From Paralysiella testudinis (GTDB lineage Bacteria; Pseudomonadota; Gammaproteobacteria; Burkholderiales; Neisseriaceae), in assembly GCF_016894345.1 (NCBI RefSeq), contig NZ_CP069798.1:2315385-2379384 (forward strand): 64,000 nucleotides of DNA, written 5' to 3'. The notes under the pieces were generated by a model. The model was not told where the DNA came from, searched no databases, and saw only the letters and a list, made by a program, of their open reading frames with translations. Positions 53,337-62,389 of this stretch are shown here, piece by piece. Position 1 is the stretch's first letter; each line of letters starts with the position of its first letter. A program made the translations under genes and the position numbers.

Positions 53337-54053
53337 AGCTACCCCAAAGGCGGGCAAAACGTAGAAGGCCCTTCTATCCGCTTGGCTGAAGTGCTGGCGC
53401 AAAATTGGGGAAATCTTGATTTTGGTATTCGTGAGCTGTCACAAAGCAACGGTGAAAGCGTGGTTAAAGCCTATGCGTGGGACTTAGAAACCAATGTGCG
53501 CCAAGCCAAAGTGTTTCAAGTGCCGCATAAACGATTTAGCAAAGCAGGCAGCAAACACTTAACCGACCCCCGCGAAATCTACGAATTGGTGGCTAACCAA
53601 GGCAGCCGCCGCCTGCGCGCCTGTATTTTGGGCGTCATCCCCGGCGATGTAGTTGAAAAAGCAGTAGAGCAATGCAGCGCCACCCTGCAAAGCCATATTG
53701 ATTTATCGCCGGAAAGCATTAAAAAAATGGCCGATGTATTTACCGGTTTCGGCGTCAGCACCGAAATGATTCAAGACCGCTACCAATGCCGCATTGAATC
53801 CATCCGCCCTGCTCAATTTTTAGAACTACGCAAAATCTATACCAGTATCAAAGACGGCATGAGCAAAGCGGCAGACTGGTTCGCCGTAGCTTCCGAACCT
53901 AAACCCCGTAGTAATCTGAATGACATTGTGGCCGAACCAATCGCCGCCAACCCTGAATCACCCACCACGCCCCCGGCAGCAGACGCCTACCGCGTCGACC
54001 CCGAAACTGGTGAAGTGCTCGACAGCGCAACAATATTGGAGCCAACAGCATGA
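53337..54053 (+). pseudogene. Phage recombination-type protein, N-terminally truncated
   Basis: From YPKGGQNVEGPSIRLAEVLA onward, the sequence (NWGNLDFGIRELSQSNGES, VANQGSRRLRACILGVIPGD) is that of a phage protein common in recombination and replication modules; I do not recognise a firm family. The N-terminus is missing at the junction with the virion fragment. Its stop overlaps an ssb start (ATGA), keeping an original phage gene order. A longer frame extends left but only as antisense of the other relic. Confidence 0.55.
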
Positions 54054-54118
54054 GCGTTAACAAAGCAATCCTCATCGGCCGCCTAGGCCGCGACCCGGAA
54101 GTACGCTATATGCCCATT
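54050..54118 (+). pseudogene. Single-stranded DNA-binding protein, N-terminal fragment
   Basis: Starts MSVNKAILIGRLGRDPEVRY, the canonical SSB N-terminus, but similarity ends after about 22 residues (at MP) and the frame stops soon after. It is joined directly to integrase sequence. The ATG overlaps the previous stop by 4 bp. Confidence 0.75.
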
Positions 54119-54379
54119 GGAACTACACCGCCCGCATAAGCCCCGCCACCGGTATCACCCGCAACAGCGAAGCACCTCGTGATGTGTATATCGAAGACTA
54201 CCTGTTCGATATTTTCTACAACCTTGCCGACCAAGACACCAAAGACGCCATGGATATTGCCTACCTCACCAGCCAACGCCCCGCCGACACCCTAAAAATC
54301 ACCGTCCACCACATCCGTGACGGCGAGTTGGCCATCACCCAAAATAAAACCGGCGCGAAATTAAGATTTGCCATTCTAG

Positions 54380-55252
54380 GGTCTGTTCACAATTACTTGT
54401 CATAAAGGTAACCACATCACAATGCACCCCAATAAAACCGTACTGTGGAAGTTGCGTTTGAGCTTATCGTAACGGCTGGCAATCGCTCGGAAATGTTTCA
54501 AACGGCAAAAGGCATTCTCTACCAAATGCCTGATTTTATATAAATACCAGTCCATGTCTTTATTTTTCTCTTCCCTATTGCTTTTATAGGGAATATTGGC
54601 TTTCGCACCGCTTTGCTCTATTTGCTCCCTGAGCCGGTCTGAATCGTAACCTTTGTCCGCATTAACCAACTCAGTTTCGGCAAGGTTGATGTTGTCAAGC
54701 AGCTCCGGTGCAACGGTGACATCATGGATATTGCCCGCAGTAACGATAACCTCAATCGGATTGCCTGCAGCATCTACAGCCAGATGAATCTTGCTGGTTC
54801 TGCCGCCTCGGCTCATACCGATTGCGTGATCCTCTTGCGCACTGAGCGCTGAGGCTGCGGCGCAGTGTTGGTGAGCACGGATATAACTGCCGTCTATGGC
54901 TACCCACTCCAAGTCACTCTCTTGGCTGGGCTGTTTCAAGATTGCAGTAAAAATGCCTTTTTCTGACCAACGGTTATAAGCGGTATAAACAGTATGATAC
55001 TTGCCGAAATACTCGGGCAAATCCCGCCACGGTATGCCGGTTCTTATTCTGTAAAGTATGCCTTCAAGAATTCTGCGCAAATTGGGTTTGCTATAAATAC
55101 CCAAATCACGCAGAATAGGTAACAGCTTCGTCCAATGTTCATCTTTGAGTAGTGTACGGGGCATCGCAGGTGTATTGGGGGGGGTGAGAACTTCCTTTTA
55201 TGCCTGCGTTTCTTTTTTATTCAAGGGTATGACAAGTAATTGTGAACAGACC
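54380..55252 (-). mobile_element. IS5-family insertion sequence, copy 1
   Basis: An 873-bp element. Ends GGTCTGTTCACAATTACTTG then TCATA are perfect 25-bp inverted repeats. CTAG is duplicated on both sides (54376-54379 and 55253-55256). It interrupts the integrase relic. A second copy begins at 63856. A G8 tract lies near 55177-55184; copy 2 has a shorter tract there. Confidence 0.92.
54400..55164 (-). CDS. IS5-family transposase
   Basis: A 254-aa DDE transposase in one frame: Asp in AIDGSYIRAHQ, Asp in VNADKGYDSDRLREQIE and Glu in RHLVENAFCRLKHF. The N-terminal RTGIPWRDLPEYFGKYHTVY is the typical DUF4096-like region. The frame is intact, so this copy may be active. Confidence 0.92.
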   Translation of the reverse strand: MPRTLLKDEHWTKLLPILRDLGIYSKPNLRRILEGILYRIRTGIPWRDLPEYFGKYHTVYTAYNRWSEKGIFTAILKQPSQESDLEWVAIDGSYIRAHQHCAAASALSAQEDHAIGMSRGGRTSKIHLAVDAAGNPIEVIVTAGNIHDVTVAPELLDNINLAETELVNADKGYDSDRLREQIEQSGAKANIPYKSNREEKNKDMDWYLYKIRHLVENAFCRLKHFRAIASRYDKLKRNFHSTVLLGCIVMWLPL

Positions 55253-55622
55253 CTAGGCAAGTTAAAAGAAATCATCGACCGCCGCCTGATGAACGCCAAA
55301 AGCTACCTGATTTGCAACCATCGCGGCGGCGCACTCACCGTTGACGCCATGGGCAAACGCTTCGCTAAAATCCGCGCACAAGCGATTGCCAAATTTCCCG
55401 AATTGAAAGACGAGCTATCTGCCTGCCAATTCCGCGACCTGCGCGCCAAATCTGGCACCGACGCATACCTGCAATCAGACAGCGTAGAGACCGCCCAAAA
55501 ACACCTTGGCCATGCCAATCCAAGCATGACCAAGCGCTACATTCGCCGCGACAAAGCACTCACCCCGTTAGAGAATTGCGGAACACCTGCTAAAATTGCG
55601 GAAAAATCAGACGAATGAAAGC

Positions 55623-55655
55623 AGCTCAAAGCCTTATATAGTAAGGCTTTGAGCT
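55623..55655. terminator. Strong hairpin after the integrase relic
   Basis: AGCTCAAAGCCTTA (55623-55636) pairs with TAAGGCTTTGAGCT (55642-55655) over a 5-nt loop. No T-run follows. It may be a phage att-adjacent structure or a terminator. Confidence 0.5.
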
Positions 55656-55669
55656 ATACTAATAAATAT

Positions 55670-55698
55670 AGGCTGCCTGAAAGCGTTTCAGGCAGCCT
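55670..55698. terminator. DUS-pair terminator and right 26-bp direct repeat
   Basis: A 13-bp stem with GCG loop, complete here (55670-55682 with 55686-55698). Its first 26 bases equal 51767-51792. It lies between the phage relic and the HAD gene. Confidence 0.75.
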
Positions 55699-55759
55699 TG
55701 TTATTTATCATTTAAAAGCAACTGCGCGAAAAAGCAACTGCGCGCATGCATCTTTCGCA

Positions 55760-56425
55760 TTACATAAAGTTCAACACCGGCCAGCCCTTTTCCTGTGCCG
55801 CTGCCAGCAAAACCGCATCGGGGTTTACCGCCACCGGCTCGTTTACCAAATTGAGCAGCGGCAAGTCGTTGCGTGAGTCGCTGTAGAAATACACTTTGTC
55901 AAAATCGGCCAAGGTTTGGCCGCGTTCGGCCAGCCATTGGTTTAAGCGGGTGATTTTGCCTTCTTTAAAGCTGGGCGTGCCCACATAGCCGCCGGTGTAA
56001 TTGCCCGCCGCATCGGTTTCTAAAGACACGCCAATGATGTGATTGATGCCGAACGCCTGGGCAATCGGGGTGATGATGAATTCATTGGTAGCGGAAATCA
56101 GCAGCAATTCGTCGCCGGCATCGCGGTGGCTTTGCACCAGCATTTTGGCCATATTGCCCATGTGCGGGGCGATAAAGTCGCACATAAATTCGGCGTGCAT
56201 TTCATCCAATTCGGCGCGCGAAAAGCGGCTTAAAGGCTCAAGCTGAAAAGCCAAAAATTCGTCGATGTTCAGGCAGCCGTTGAGATAATCTTGATAAAAT
56301 TTATCGTTTTTGGTGCGCACAAACGCTTCGTCCACCACGCCTTTTTGCATCAGGTATTTCGGCCATTCGTTGTCGGAATCGCAGTTGATTAGGGTGTGGT
56401 CGAGGTCGAAAATAGCCAGATTCAT
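55760..56425 (-). CDS. HAD-IB family phosphatase
   Basis: A SerB-like hydrolase of 221 aa. Motif I IFDLDHTLINCDSD, motif II region LLISATN and motif III KEGKITRL, motif IV YFYSDSRNDLPLL. It probably hydrolyses a small phosphomonoester; serine phosphate is not assured. It overlaps hda by 4 bp. Confidence 0.85.
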   Translation of the reverse strand: MNLAIFDLDHTLINCDSDNEWPKYLMQKGVVDEAFVRTKNDKFYQDYLNGCLNIDEFLAFQLEPLSRFSRAELDEMHAEFMCDFIAPHMGNMAKMLVQSHRDAGDELLLISATNEFIITPIAQAFGINHIIGVSLETDAAGNYTGGYVGTPSFKEGKITRLNQWLAERGQTLADFDKVYFYSDSRNDLPLLNLVNEPVAVNPDAVLLAAAQEKGWPVLNFM

Positions 56426-57096
56426 AAGGTTTCCTGTTGTTTTAAAAGGCCGCGCAACAGCGGCAGGGTGATGCGGCGCCCCATGGCCAGAGCATAATCG
56501 TCTAATGTGTCGAGCATGTGAATCAGGCGGTCCAAATCACGGCTCCAGTGGTTGAGCAGATAGCGAAACACCTCTTCGTCTACCGGCAGCTGCCGTGCCT
56601 GCGCCATGCTCATTAAGGCATCGGCTTTTTCTTCGTCGCTCAATGGCTGGATTTGGTATACCACGCACAAGCCCATGCGTGTGCGCAAATCTTCGCGCAA
56701 CACCAGCTGCGCGGGCGGCACGGTGGCGCTGAGCAGCAAGCTGCCATGGCCGCTGTGGCTGAAATGGTTAAACAGGGCAAACAATTTAATTTGCTCTTCG
56801 GCGCTGAGGTGCTCGATTTGATCCACCGCCACACAGTCGAATTGGCGTGCCCAATCGCCCAAGCCATTGCTTTTGGCGTCCACATAAGCGGCCTGCAAAC
56901 CGGCTTGGCCGGCCTGCGCCACCCACGCACGCAGCAAATGGCTTTTGCCGCTGCCCTCTTGCCCCCACACAAACACAAACGGCTGCTGATGCTGCTGATT
57001 TTGCAGCACATCCAGCAATTCGCCGTTCGATTGCCCCAAAAATTTATCAAACCCGGGGTAGCTGTGGTCGGCAAAATCAAAAATCAGTTGGTTCAT
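56422..57096 (-). CDS. hda: DnaA regulatory inactivator Hda
   Basis: An AAA+ protein that, with the sliding clamp, stimulates ATP hydrolysis by DnaA. The 224-aa protein begins NQLIFDFADHSYPGFDKFL, with a clamp-binding-like QLIFDF, then Walker A WGQEGSGKSHLL and sensor-2-like NHWSRDLDRLIHMLDTLDDY. The ATG at 57096 is chosen from this N-terminus. Confidence 0.9.
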   Translation of the reverse strand: MNQLIFDFADHSYPGFDKFLGQSNGELLDVLQNQQHQQPFVFVWGQEGSGKSHLLRAWVAQAGQAGLQAAYVDAKSNGLGDWARQFDCVAVDQIEHLSAEEQIKLFALFNHFSHSGHGSLLLSATVPPAQLVLREDLRTRMGLCVVYQIQPLSDEEKADALMSMAQARQLPVDEEVFRYLLNHWSRDLDRLIHMLDTLDDYALAMGRRITLPLLRGLLKQQETL

Positions 57097-57247
57097 GGCG
57101 CTCCCGCATACGGCCGCAACGGCACCGCGCAATTGTACGCTGTCTTATTGCGGCACAGCAAGGCGCGGCGGCGGGCGATATTTGGTGCCGGCCGATACGC
57201 CGCCGCGCATCCGTGTTACACTGTGCGCCATTGCTTTTTCACGCAAC

Positions 57248-57354
57248 TATAGTAAATTAAATTTGAACCAACTACTGCGTTACCTCGCCTTGTCGTACCA
57301 TCTGTACTGTCTTCGGCTCGTCGCCTTGTCTTGATTCAAATTTAATCCACTATA
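57248..57354. repeat. Correia-type repeat, short form (107 bp)
   Basis: Ends TATAGTAAATTAAATTTGAA and (inverted) TATAGTGGATTAAATTTGAA flank a core with GCGTTACCTCGCCTTGTCGT and GTACTGTCTTCGGCTCGTCG. The right end lies 32 bp upstream of slyD. Confidence 0.85.
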
Positions 57355-57356
57355 AT
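57326..57356 (+). promoter_or_regulatory. Candidate slyD promoter formed at the Correia end
   Basis: TATAAT (57351-57356) spans the repeat's TATA end and the two bases that follow it. A possible -35 TTGTCT (57326-57331) lies 19 bp upstream inside the repeat. Correia elements are known to create promoters this way. Confidence 0.45.
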
Positions 57357-57385
57357 ATCCCTCTGCTTTTCCGAAAGGTAAACCC

Positions 57386-57865
57386 ATGAATATTGACAAA
57401 AACAGCGTGGTCACCCTGCACTACGAAATGTACGATGCCAACGACCAGCTCATCGACAAAACCGAAGAGCCGATTGCCTACCTGCATGGCGGCTACGATG
57501 GTATTTTCCCGCTGGTGGAAGAAGCCCTGCACGGCAAAGCCGTGGGCGATGAAGTAGACGTTACCCTGGCACCGGACGACGCCTTTGGCGAACAAGAGCC
57601 GGAATTGATCCGCATCGAGCCGGTAGACATCTTCCCGGTAGAAGTGGAAGTGGGCATGATGTTTGAAGCCGACGATCCGGAAACCGGCGATGTGATGGTG
57701 TACCGCGTTACCGATGTGGCCGACGGCAAAGCCGTGGTGGATGGCAACCATCCGCTGGCGGGCATGAAAATCCGCTTCAAAGCCAAAGTGGCCGAAATCC
57801 GCGCCGCCTTGGCCGAAGAAATCGACCACGGCCATGTGCATGGTGCGCACGGCCATCATCATTGA
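57386..57865 (+). CDS. slyD: FKBP-type peptidyl-prolyl isomerase SlyD
   Basis: A chaperone and prolyl isomerase of 159 aa. It starts NIDKNSVVTLHYEMYDANDQ and has LIDKTEEPIAYLHGGYDGIF and the insert-in-flap domain (about 72-130). The short His-rich tail HGHVHGAHGHHH is smaller than in E. coli and may bind Ni2+. Confidence 0.92.
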   Translation: MNIDKNSVVTLHYEMYDANDQLIDKTEEPIAYLHGGYDGIFPLVEEALHGKAVGDEVDVTLAPDDAFGEQEPELIRIEPVDIFPVEVEVGMMFEADDPETGDVMVYRVTDVADGKAVVDGNHPLAGMKIRFKAKVAEIRAALAEEIDHGHVHGAHGHHH

Positions 57866-57896
57866 TTGCCCGCTGAAGCACCCCAGTTTGACCCAT

Positions 57897-57922
57897 AGCC
57901 CGCAAATGCGGGCTGTTTTTTT
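57897..57922 (+). terminator. Rho-independent terminator of slyD
   Basis: AGCCCGCA pairs with TGCGGGCT over a 2-nt loop, followed by GTTTTTTT. Confidence 0.88.
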
Positions 57923-57948
57923 CAGGTAGCCTTAAAGCCGTTTGCTGT

Positions 57949-57981
57949 AGCAAAGAAAATAAATTTAGTTTCTTTGCTATA
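57949..57981. repeat. Back-to-back Correia-like ends
   Basis: AGCAAAGAAAATAAATT is followed by an inverted copy ending TTTCTTTGCTATA, a palindrome with few mismatches made of two element ends without core. It lies 40 bp upstream of the MFS gene. Confidence 0.5.
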
Positions 57982-58018
57982 CAATGGCTGCTCCTTGCCC
58001 ATTCGCTTTCACACCGCC

Positions 58019-59437
58019 ATGAATACCCTGCCCGCCGCCCCGCTTCCCACGCCTTCCCGCTGGCTGCCGCTGTTGCTGGCGATTGCCATTTTCATGCAAA
58101 TGTTGGATGCCACCATTCTGAATACCGCCTTGCCGAAAATGGCCGCGGATTTGGGCGAATCGCCGCTGAATATGCAGTCGGCGATTATTGCTTATGCGCT
58201 TACCTTGGCGATTATGATGCCGCTATCGGGCTTTCTGGCCGACCGCTACGGCACCCGCAAGCTGTTTTTGGGTGCCATGGTGGTATTTATGGTGGGATCG
58301 GTGCTGTGTGCCGCCGCTTCCAGCTTAAATATGCTGGTGGTGGCGCGGGTGATTCAGGGCATGGGCGGCGCCATGCTCACGCCGGTGGCGCGGCTCACCA
58401 TGATGCGCGCTTACGACAAATCGCAATTGCTCAATGTCATCAATTACGCGGTGATGCCCGCACTCATCGGCCCGGTGCTGGGGCCGGTGGTGGGCGGCTA
58501 TCTGGTGGACTACGCCAGCTGGCATTGGATTTTTCTGCTCAATGTGCCGATTGGTTTACTGGGCTTGGTGTTTGCACTGCGCATCATGCCCGACTTTAAC
58601 GCCCCCGGCGGCCATTTCGATGCCATCGGCTTTGCCTTGTTTGGCGCTGCGGCCTTTGGCTTAAGTTTCGCCTTTGAGCTGATTACCCATCCCGGAGCGC
58701 AGCTGTTCAGCATTTTGATGGCACTGTGCGGCATTGCTGCGCTGGCCTTGTATTGGCGCCATGCGTTGCACAGCCGCGAGCCATTGTATGGGCTGGATTT
58801 GCTGTCGGTGCGCACCTTCCGCATCGGCTTGGTGGGCAATTTATTCAGCCGCTTGGGCATGAGCGCACTGCCGTTTTTGCTGCCCTTGCTGCTGCAAGTG
58901 GCTTTCGGCTACCCGGCCAGTGTGGCCGGGTGGATGCTGGCACCGCTGGCGCTGGCGGCCATTGCGGCCAAACCGGCCATCAAACCCTTAATGAGCCGCT
59001 TTGGCTACCGGCGCATTTTGGTGGCCAACACCCGCTTAATCGGCATATTGATTATGTGTTTGGCACTGCCCAGCGCCGATACGCCGCTGTGGCTGCTGCT
59101 GCCCTTATTGTTTGCCTTGGGCGCGGCCAACTCCTTACAGTTTTCCGGCATGAACACCCTCACCATTGCCGATTTGCGCAGCCGCCAAGCCAGCAGCGGC
59201 AGCAGCCTGATGGGGGTAAACCAGCAGCTGGCCATCAGCTTTGGCATCGCCATCGGCGCTTTGCTGCTGCAAAGCTTTAGCCATCTGAACCAAGGCCACA
59301 GCCTGCACAACGCCTTTCGCTACACCTTTGTGCTGGTGGGCTTGATGACTTTTGCCTCCAGCTGGGTATTCGCCCGCCTACACCCGCACGATGGCGATAA
59401 TCTGGTGCACAAAGTGGCAGACGATCACCCTGCATAA
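58019..59437 (+). CDS. mdtD: MFS exporter, DHA2 family (MdtD/YegB-like)
   Basis: A 472-aa proton antiporter with 14 predicted membrane segments. MLDATILNTALPKMA, LADRYGTRKLF (motif A) and RVIQGMGGAMLTPVARL followed by GPVVGGYL (motif C-like) fit DHA2, nearest to MdtD. Substrates are unknown. ATG 58019 is preferred over an upstream in-frame start. Confidence 0.82.
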   Translation: MNTLPAAPLPTPSRWLPLLLAIAIFMQMLDATILNTALPKMAADLGESPLNMQSAIIAYALTLAIMMPLSGFLADRYGTRKLFLGAMVVFMVGSVLCAAASSLNMLVVARVIQGMGGAMLTPVARLTMMRAYDKSQLLNVINYAVMPALIGPVLGPVVGGYLVDYASWHWIFLLNVPIGLLGLVFALRIMPDFNAPGGHFDAIGFALFGAAAFGLSFAFELITHPGAQLFSILMALCGIAALALYWRHALHSREPLYGLDLLSVRTFRIGLVGNLFSRLGMSALPFLLPLLLQVAFGYPASVAGWMLAPLALAAIAAKPAIKPLMSRFGYRRILVANTRLIGILIMCLALPSADTPLWLLLPLLFALGAANSLQFSGMNTLTIADLRSRQASSGSSLMGVNQQLAISFGIAIGALLLQSFSHLNQGHSLHNAFRYTFVLVGLMTFASSWVFARLHPHDGDNLVHKVADDHPA

Positions 59438-59608
59438 CATTACCGCAACCGCAGCACCGGCGCAGAAACGGCAACACAAAGGTTTCAGGCAGCCTTTAAA
59501 AACCGTTAGAAAACGGCCCTTATCACCCCGCCATAGCAAACACATTCCCATCCTTGTTGCAGCGCGGTATGATTGAGCCATTGCCCTTTGTCTTGAGCAC
59601 TTATTGCC

Positions 59609-62302
59609 ATGAATCCCGAAGCCCTGCTTGCCGCCGCCCTGCCGTATTCCCATTATCTGAGCCGCCACTGGCACAACGGCAATCTGAACACCGCCATTCT
59701 GTATCCGTGGTTGCAGCGGCCATTGGAAAATGCCGATTTTGCGGCTTTTGCCGATTGGGAAGCGTTTCAGGCAGCCGCAGATGAAGCCGAATTGGCGCGT
59801 CAACTGCGCCTGCTGCGCCGCCATGTCATGGCGCACATCATCATCCGCGACTTGGCGCGCGCCAGTGATTTAGCCGAAGTCACCCGCACCATCACCCTAT
59901 TGGCCGATTTTGCCGTGAATACCGCGCTGGATTTTGCCCATGCGCATTATGTCGGCCTCTACGGCCAGCCGATGGGCCGCCACAGCGGCACAGCCCAGCA
60001 TCTAAGCGTGGTGGCGATGGGCAAGGCTGGCGGGTATGAGCTGAATGTGTCGTCAGATATTGATTTGATTTTTGTCTACCCCGAAGCGGGCGACACCGAT
60101 GGCCGCCGCGAGCGCAGCAATCAAGAGTTTTTCACCAAAGTGGGGCAAAAACTGATTGCGCTCTTAAACGACATCACCGGCGACGGCCAAGTGTTTCGCG
60201 TTGACATGCGCCTGCGCCCCGATGGCGACGCCGGCGCCTTGGTGCTAAGCGAAACCGCGCTGGAGCAATACCTGATTACCCAAGGGCGCGAATGGGAGCG
60301 CTACGCCTGGATTAAAGGCCGCGTGCTCACCCCGTTTGCCAACGACATCAGCGCCTTGGTGCGCCCGTTTGTGTTCCGCAAATACCTCGACTTCAACGCC
60401 TACGAAGCCATGCGCAGCCTGCACAAGCAAATCCGCCAAGAAGTGAGCCGCAAAGGCATGGCCGACAATGTGAAACTCGGTGCAGGCGGCATCCGCGAAG
60501 TGGAGTTTATTGCGCAGATTTTCCAACTGATTCGCGGCGGCCAAGTGCGCAGCCTGCAATGCAAAGGCACCCAAGAAGCCCTGCGTGAGCTGACACAACT
60601 GGGCATTTTGGAAGCCGACACCGTGGCCGTGCTGCTGGCCGCCTACCGCTTTTTGCGCGATGTGGAGCACCGCCTGCAATACTGGGACGACCAACAAACC
60701 CAAACCCTGCCCACCGGTGCCGAACAGCAAGAAAAATTGGCCGCCAGCATGGGCTTTGCCGACTACGCCGCCTTTAGCCAAGCCCTAAGCCAATACCGTC
60801 AAAGTGTAAACCGCATTTTCAACGACATCCTCACCGAGCCGGGCGACAAACAAAACCAACAACACGCGCTCGACGAGGTGTGGCAGAACACCGACACCAC
60901 CGAAACCAGCGATCTGCTGCAACAACACGGCTTTCAGGCAGCCCAAATCCTGCCGCGCCTGCACAACATCCGCCACAGCAGCAAATACCGCCAGCTCTCC
61001 AGCCACGCCCAGCAACGCTTCGACACCCTGGTGCCGCAGCTGGCGATTGCCGCCACCGTGCAGCCCAACCCCGATGCCACCTTCACCCGACTGCTGGATT
61101 TTCTTGAAGCCATCAGCCGCCGCAGCGCCTATTTGGCCTTTTTGCACGAACACCCCGAAGCACTGGCGCAACTGGCCGCACTGATGAGCCAAAGCAGCTG
61201 GGTGGCCGCCTATCTGCAACACCATCCCATCTTGCTCGACGAATTACTCAGCGACGAACTGAGCGCCATCGACACCCATTGGCAAACCCGCGCCGACGAA
61301 TTGGCTCGCCGCCTACACGACTGTGGCGATGATGTGGAAGCCAAAATGGACGTATTGCGCCGCTTCCAGCACGCGCAAACCTTCCGCCTAGCCGTGCAAG
61401 ACTTAGCCGGGCTGTGGACCATCGAAGCACTGTCCGACCAATTATCGGCACTGGCCGACTTGCTGCTACAGCAAGCGCTGGATCATGTGTGGCAAAGCCT
61501 GAACAAAAAACACCGCGACACACCGCAATTTGCCATCATCGGCTACGGCAAACTGGGCGGCAAGGAATTGGGCTACGCCTCCGATTTAGACCTGGTGTAT
61601 GTGTATGACGACGACCACCCCGATGCCGCCGACACCTACGCGCGGCTGGCACGGCGGCTCACTTCGTGGCTCACCGCCCCCACCGGCGCGGGCGTGCTGT
61701 ATGAAGTCGACTTGCGCCTGCGCCCCAATGGCGATGCCGGCTTTGCCGCCAGCCACATCAACGCCTTTGCCCGCTACCAGCGCGAAAACGCCTGGACGTG
61801 GGAGCACCAAGCACTCACCCGCGCCCGCGGCGTGGCGGGCGATGCCGCCTTGATTGCCCAATTCGACGCCATCCGCCAAGAAATCCTCACCCGCCCCCGC
61901 CCCTTAGCGGCGCTGAAAGCCGACATCATCGCCATGCGCGAAAAAATGTTTGCCACCCACCCGCCGCTAGACAGCAATGTTAAATACGCCCGCGGCGGCG
62001 TGGTGGATGTGGAATTTATCGTGCAATACCTGATTCTGGCGCACGCCCACCAATACCCGCAGCTACTGCAAAACCACGGCAATATCGCCTTGCTGAGCAT
62101 GGCCGCCGATGCCGCGCTAATCAGCGAAACCCTAGCCGAATCCAGCCGCACCGCCTACCGCCACTACCGCAAGCAGCAACACAACACCAAACTGCGCGAC
62201 GCCGTACACGCCGAAGCCGATAGCGAATTGCTGGCCCACTACCATATTGTTAAAGCCTTATGGCTGGCCGTATTTGATGCTGAAGCCACCGGCGGTGCCT
62301 AA
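59609..62302 (+). CDS. glnE: Bifunctional glutamine synthetase adenylyltransferase/deadenylase
   Basis: Controls glutamine synthetase by attaching or removing AMP. The 897-aa protein has two nucleotidyltransferase domains, each with the GK-x-GG-x-EL followed by SD-x-DL motif: SSDIDLIFVYP near residue 150 and SDLDLVYVYD near 655. The first is the deadenylase and the second the adenylylase half in the known enzyme. ATG 59609 gives the expected start. Confidence 0.95.
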   Translation: MNPEALLAAALPYSHYLSRHWHNGNLNTAILYPWLQRPLENADFAAFADWEAFQAAADEAELARQLRLLRRHVMAHIIIRDLARASDLAEVTRTITLLADFAVNTALDFAHAHYVGLYGQPMGRHSGTAQHLSVVAMGKAGGYELNVSSDIDLIFVYPEAGDTDGRRERSNQEFFTKVGQKLIALLNDITGDGQVFRVDMRLRPDGDAGALVLSETALEQYLITQGREWERYAWIKGRVLTPFANDISALVRPFVFRKYLDFNAYEAMRSLHKQIRQEVSRKGMADNVKLGAGGIREVEFIAQIFQLIRGGQVRSLQCKGTQEALRELTQLGILEADTVAVLLAAYRFLRDVEHRLQYWDDQQTQTLPTGAEQQEKLAASMGFADYAAFSQALSQYRQSVNRIFNDILTEPGDKQNQQHALDEVWQNTDTTETSDLLQQHGFQAAQILPRLHNIRHSSKYRQLSSHAQQRFDTLVPQLAIAATVQPNPDATFTRLLDFLEAISRRSAYLAFLHEHPEALAQLAALMSQSSWVAAYLQHHPILLDELLSDELSAIDTHWQTRADELARRLHDCGDDVEAKMDVLRRFQHAQTFRLAVQDLAGLWTIEALSDQLSALADLLLQQALDHVWQSLNKKHRDTPQFAIIGYGKLGGKELGYASDLDLVYVYDDDHPDAADTYARLARRLTSWLTAPTGAGVLYEVDLRLRPNGDAGFAASHINAFARYQRENAWTWEHQALTRARGVAGDAALIAQFDAIRQEILTRPRPLAALKADIIAMREKMFATHPPLDSNVKYARGGVVDVEFIVQYLILAHAHQYPQLLQNHGNIALLSMAADAALISETLAESSRTAYRHYRKQQHNTKLRDAVHAEADSELLAHYHIVKALWLAVFDAEATGGA

Positions 62303-62320
62303 AGTGAATTGGCGAAGCGG

Positions 62321-62375
62321 CAAGGCTGCCTGAAAACAGAATCCCGGTGCCGCCAAAGCCTTTCAGGCAGCCTTG
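62321..62375. terminator. DUS-pair terminator after glnE
   Basis: CAAGGCTGCCTGAAA (62321-62335) pairs perfectly with 62361-62375 over a 25-nt loop. Confidence 0.8.
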
Positions 62376-62389
62376 GCAAGTAGACGCGT

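Larger units (their letters stand above)
54119..55618 (+). pseudogene. Phage tyrosine recombinase (integrase), truncated and split by an IS
   Basis: The left part (54119-54379) reads PRDVYIEDYLFDIFYNLAD and AYLTSQRPADTLK, with the first catalytic Arg. The right part (55257-55618) reads GKLKEIIDRRL, FRDLRAKSGTD (second Arg) and LGHANPSMTKRYIR (His and the nucleophilic Tyr). Removing 54380-55256 joins them in frame as AILGKL. The N-terminal arm-binding region is missing at the SSB junction, so it was defective even before the IS arrived. Confidence 0.85.
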
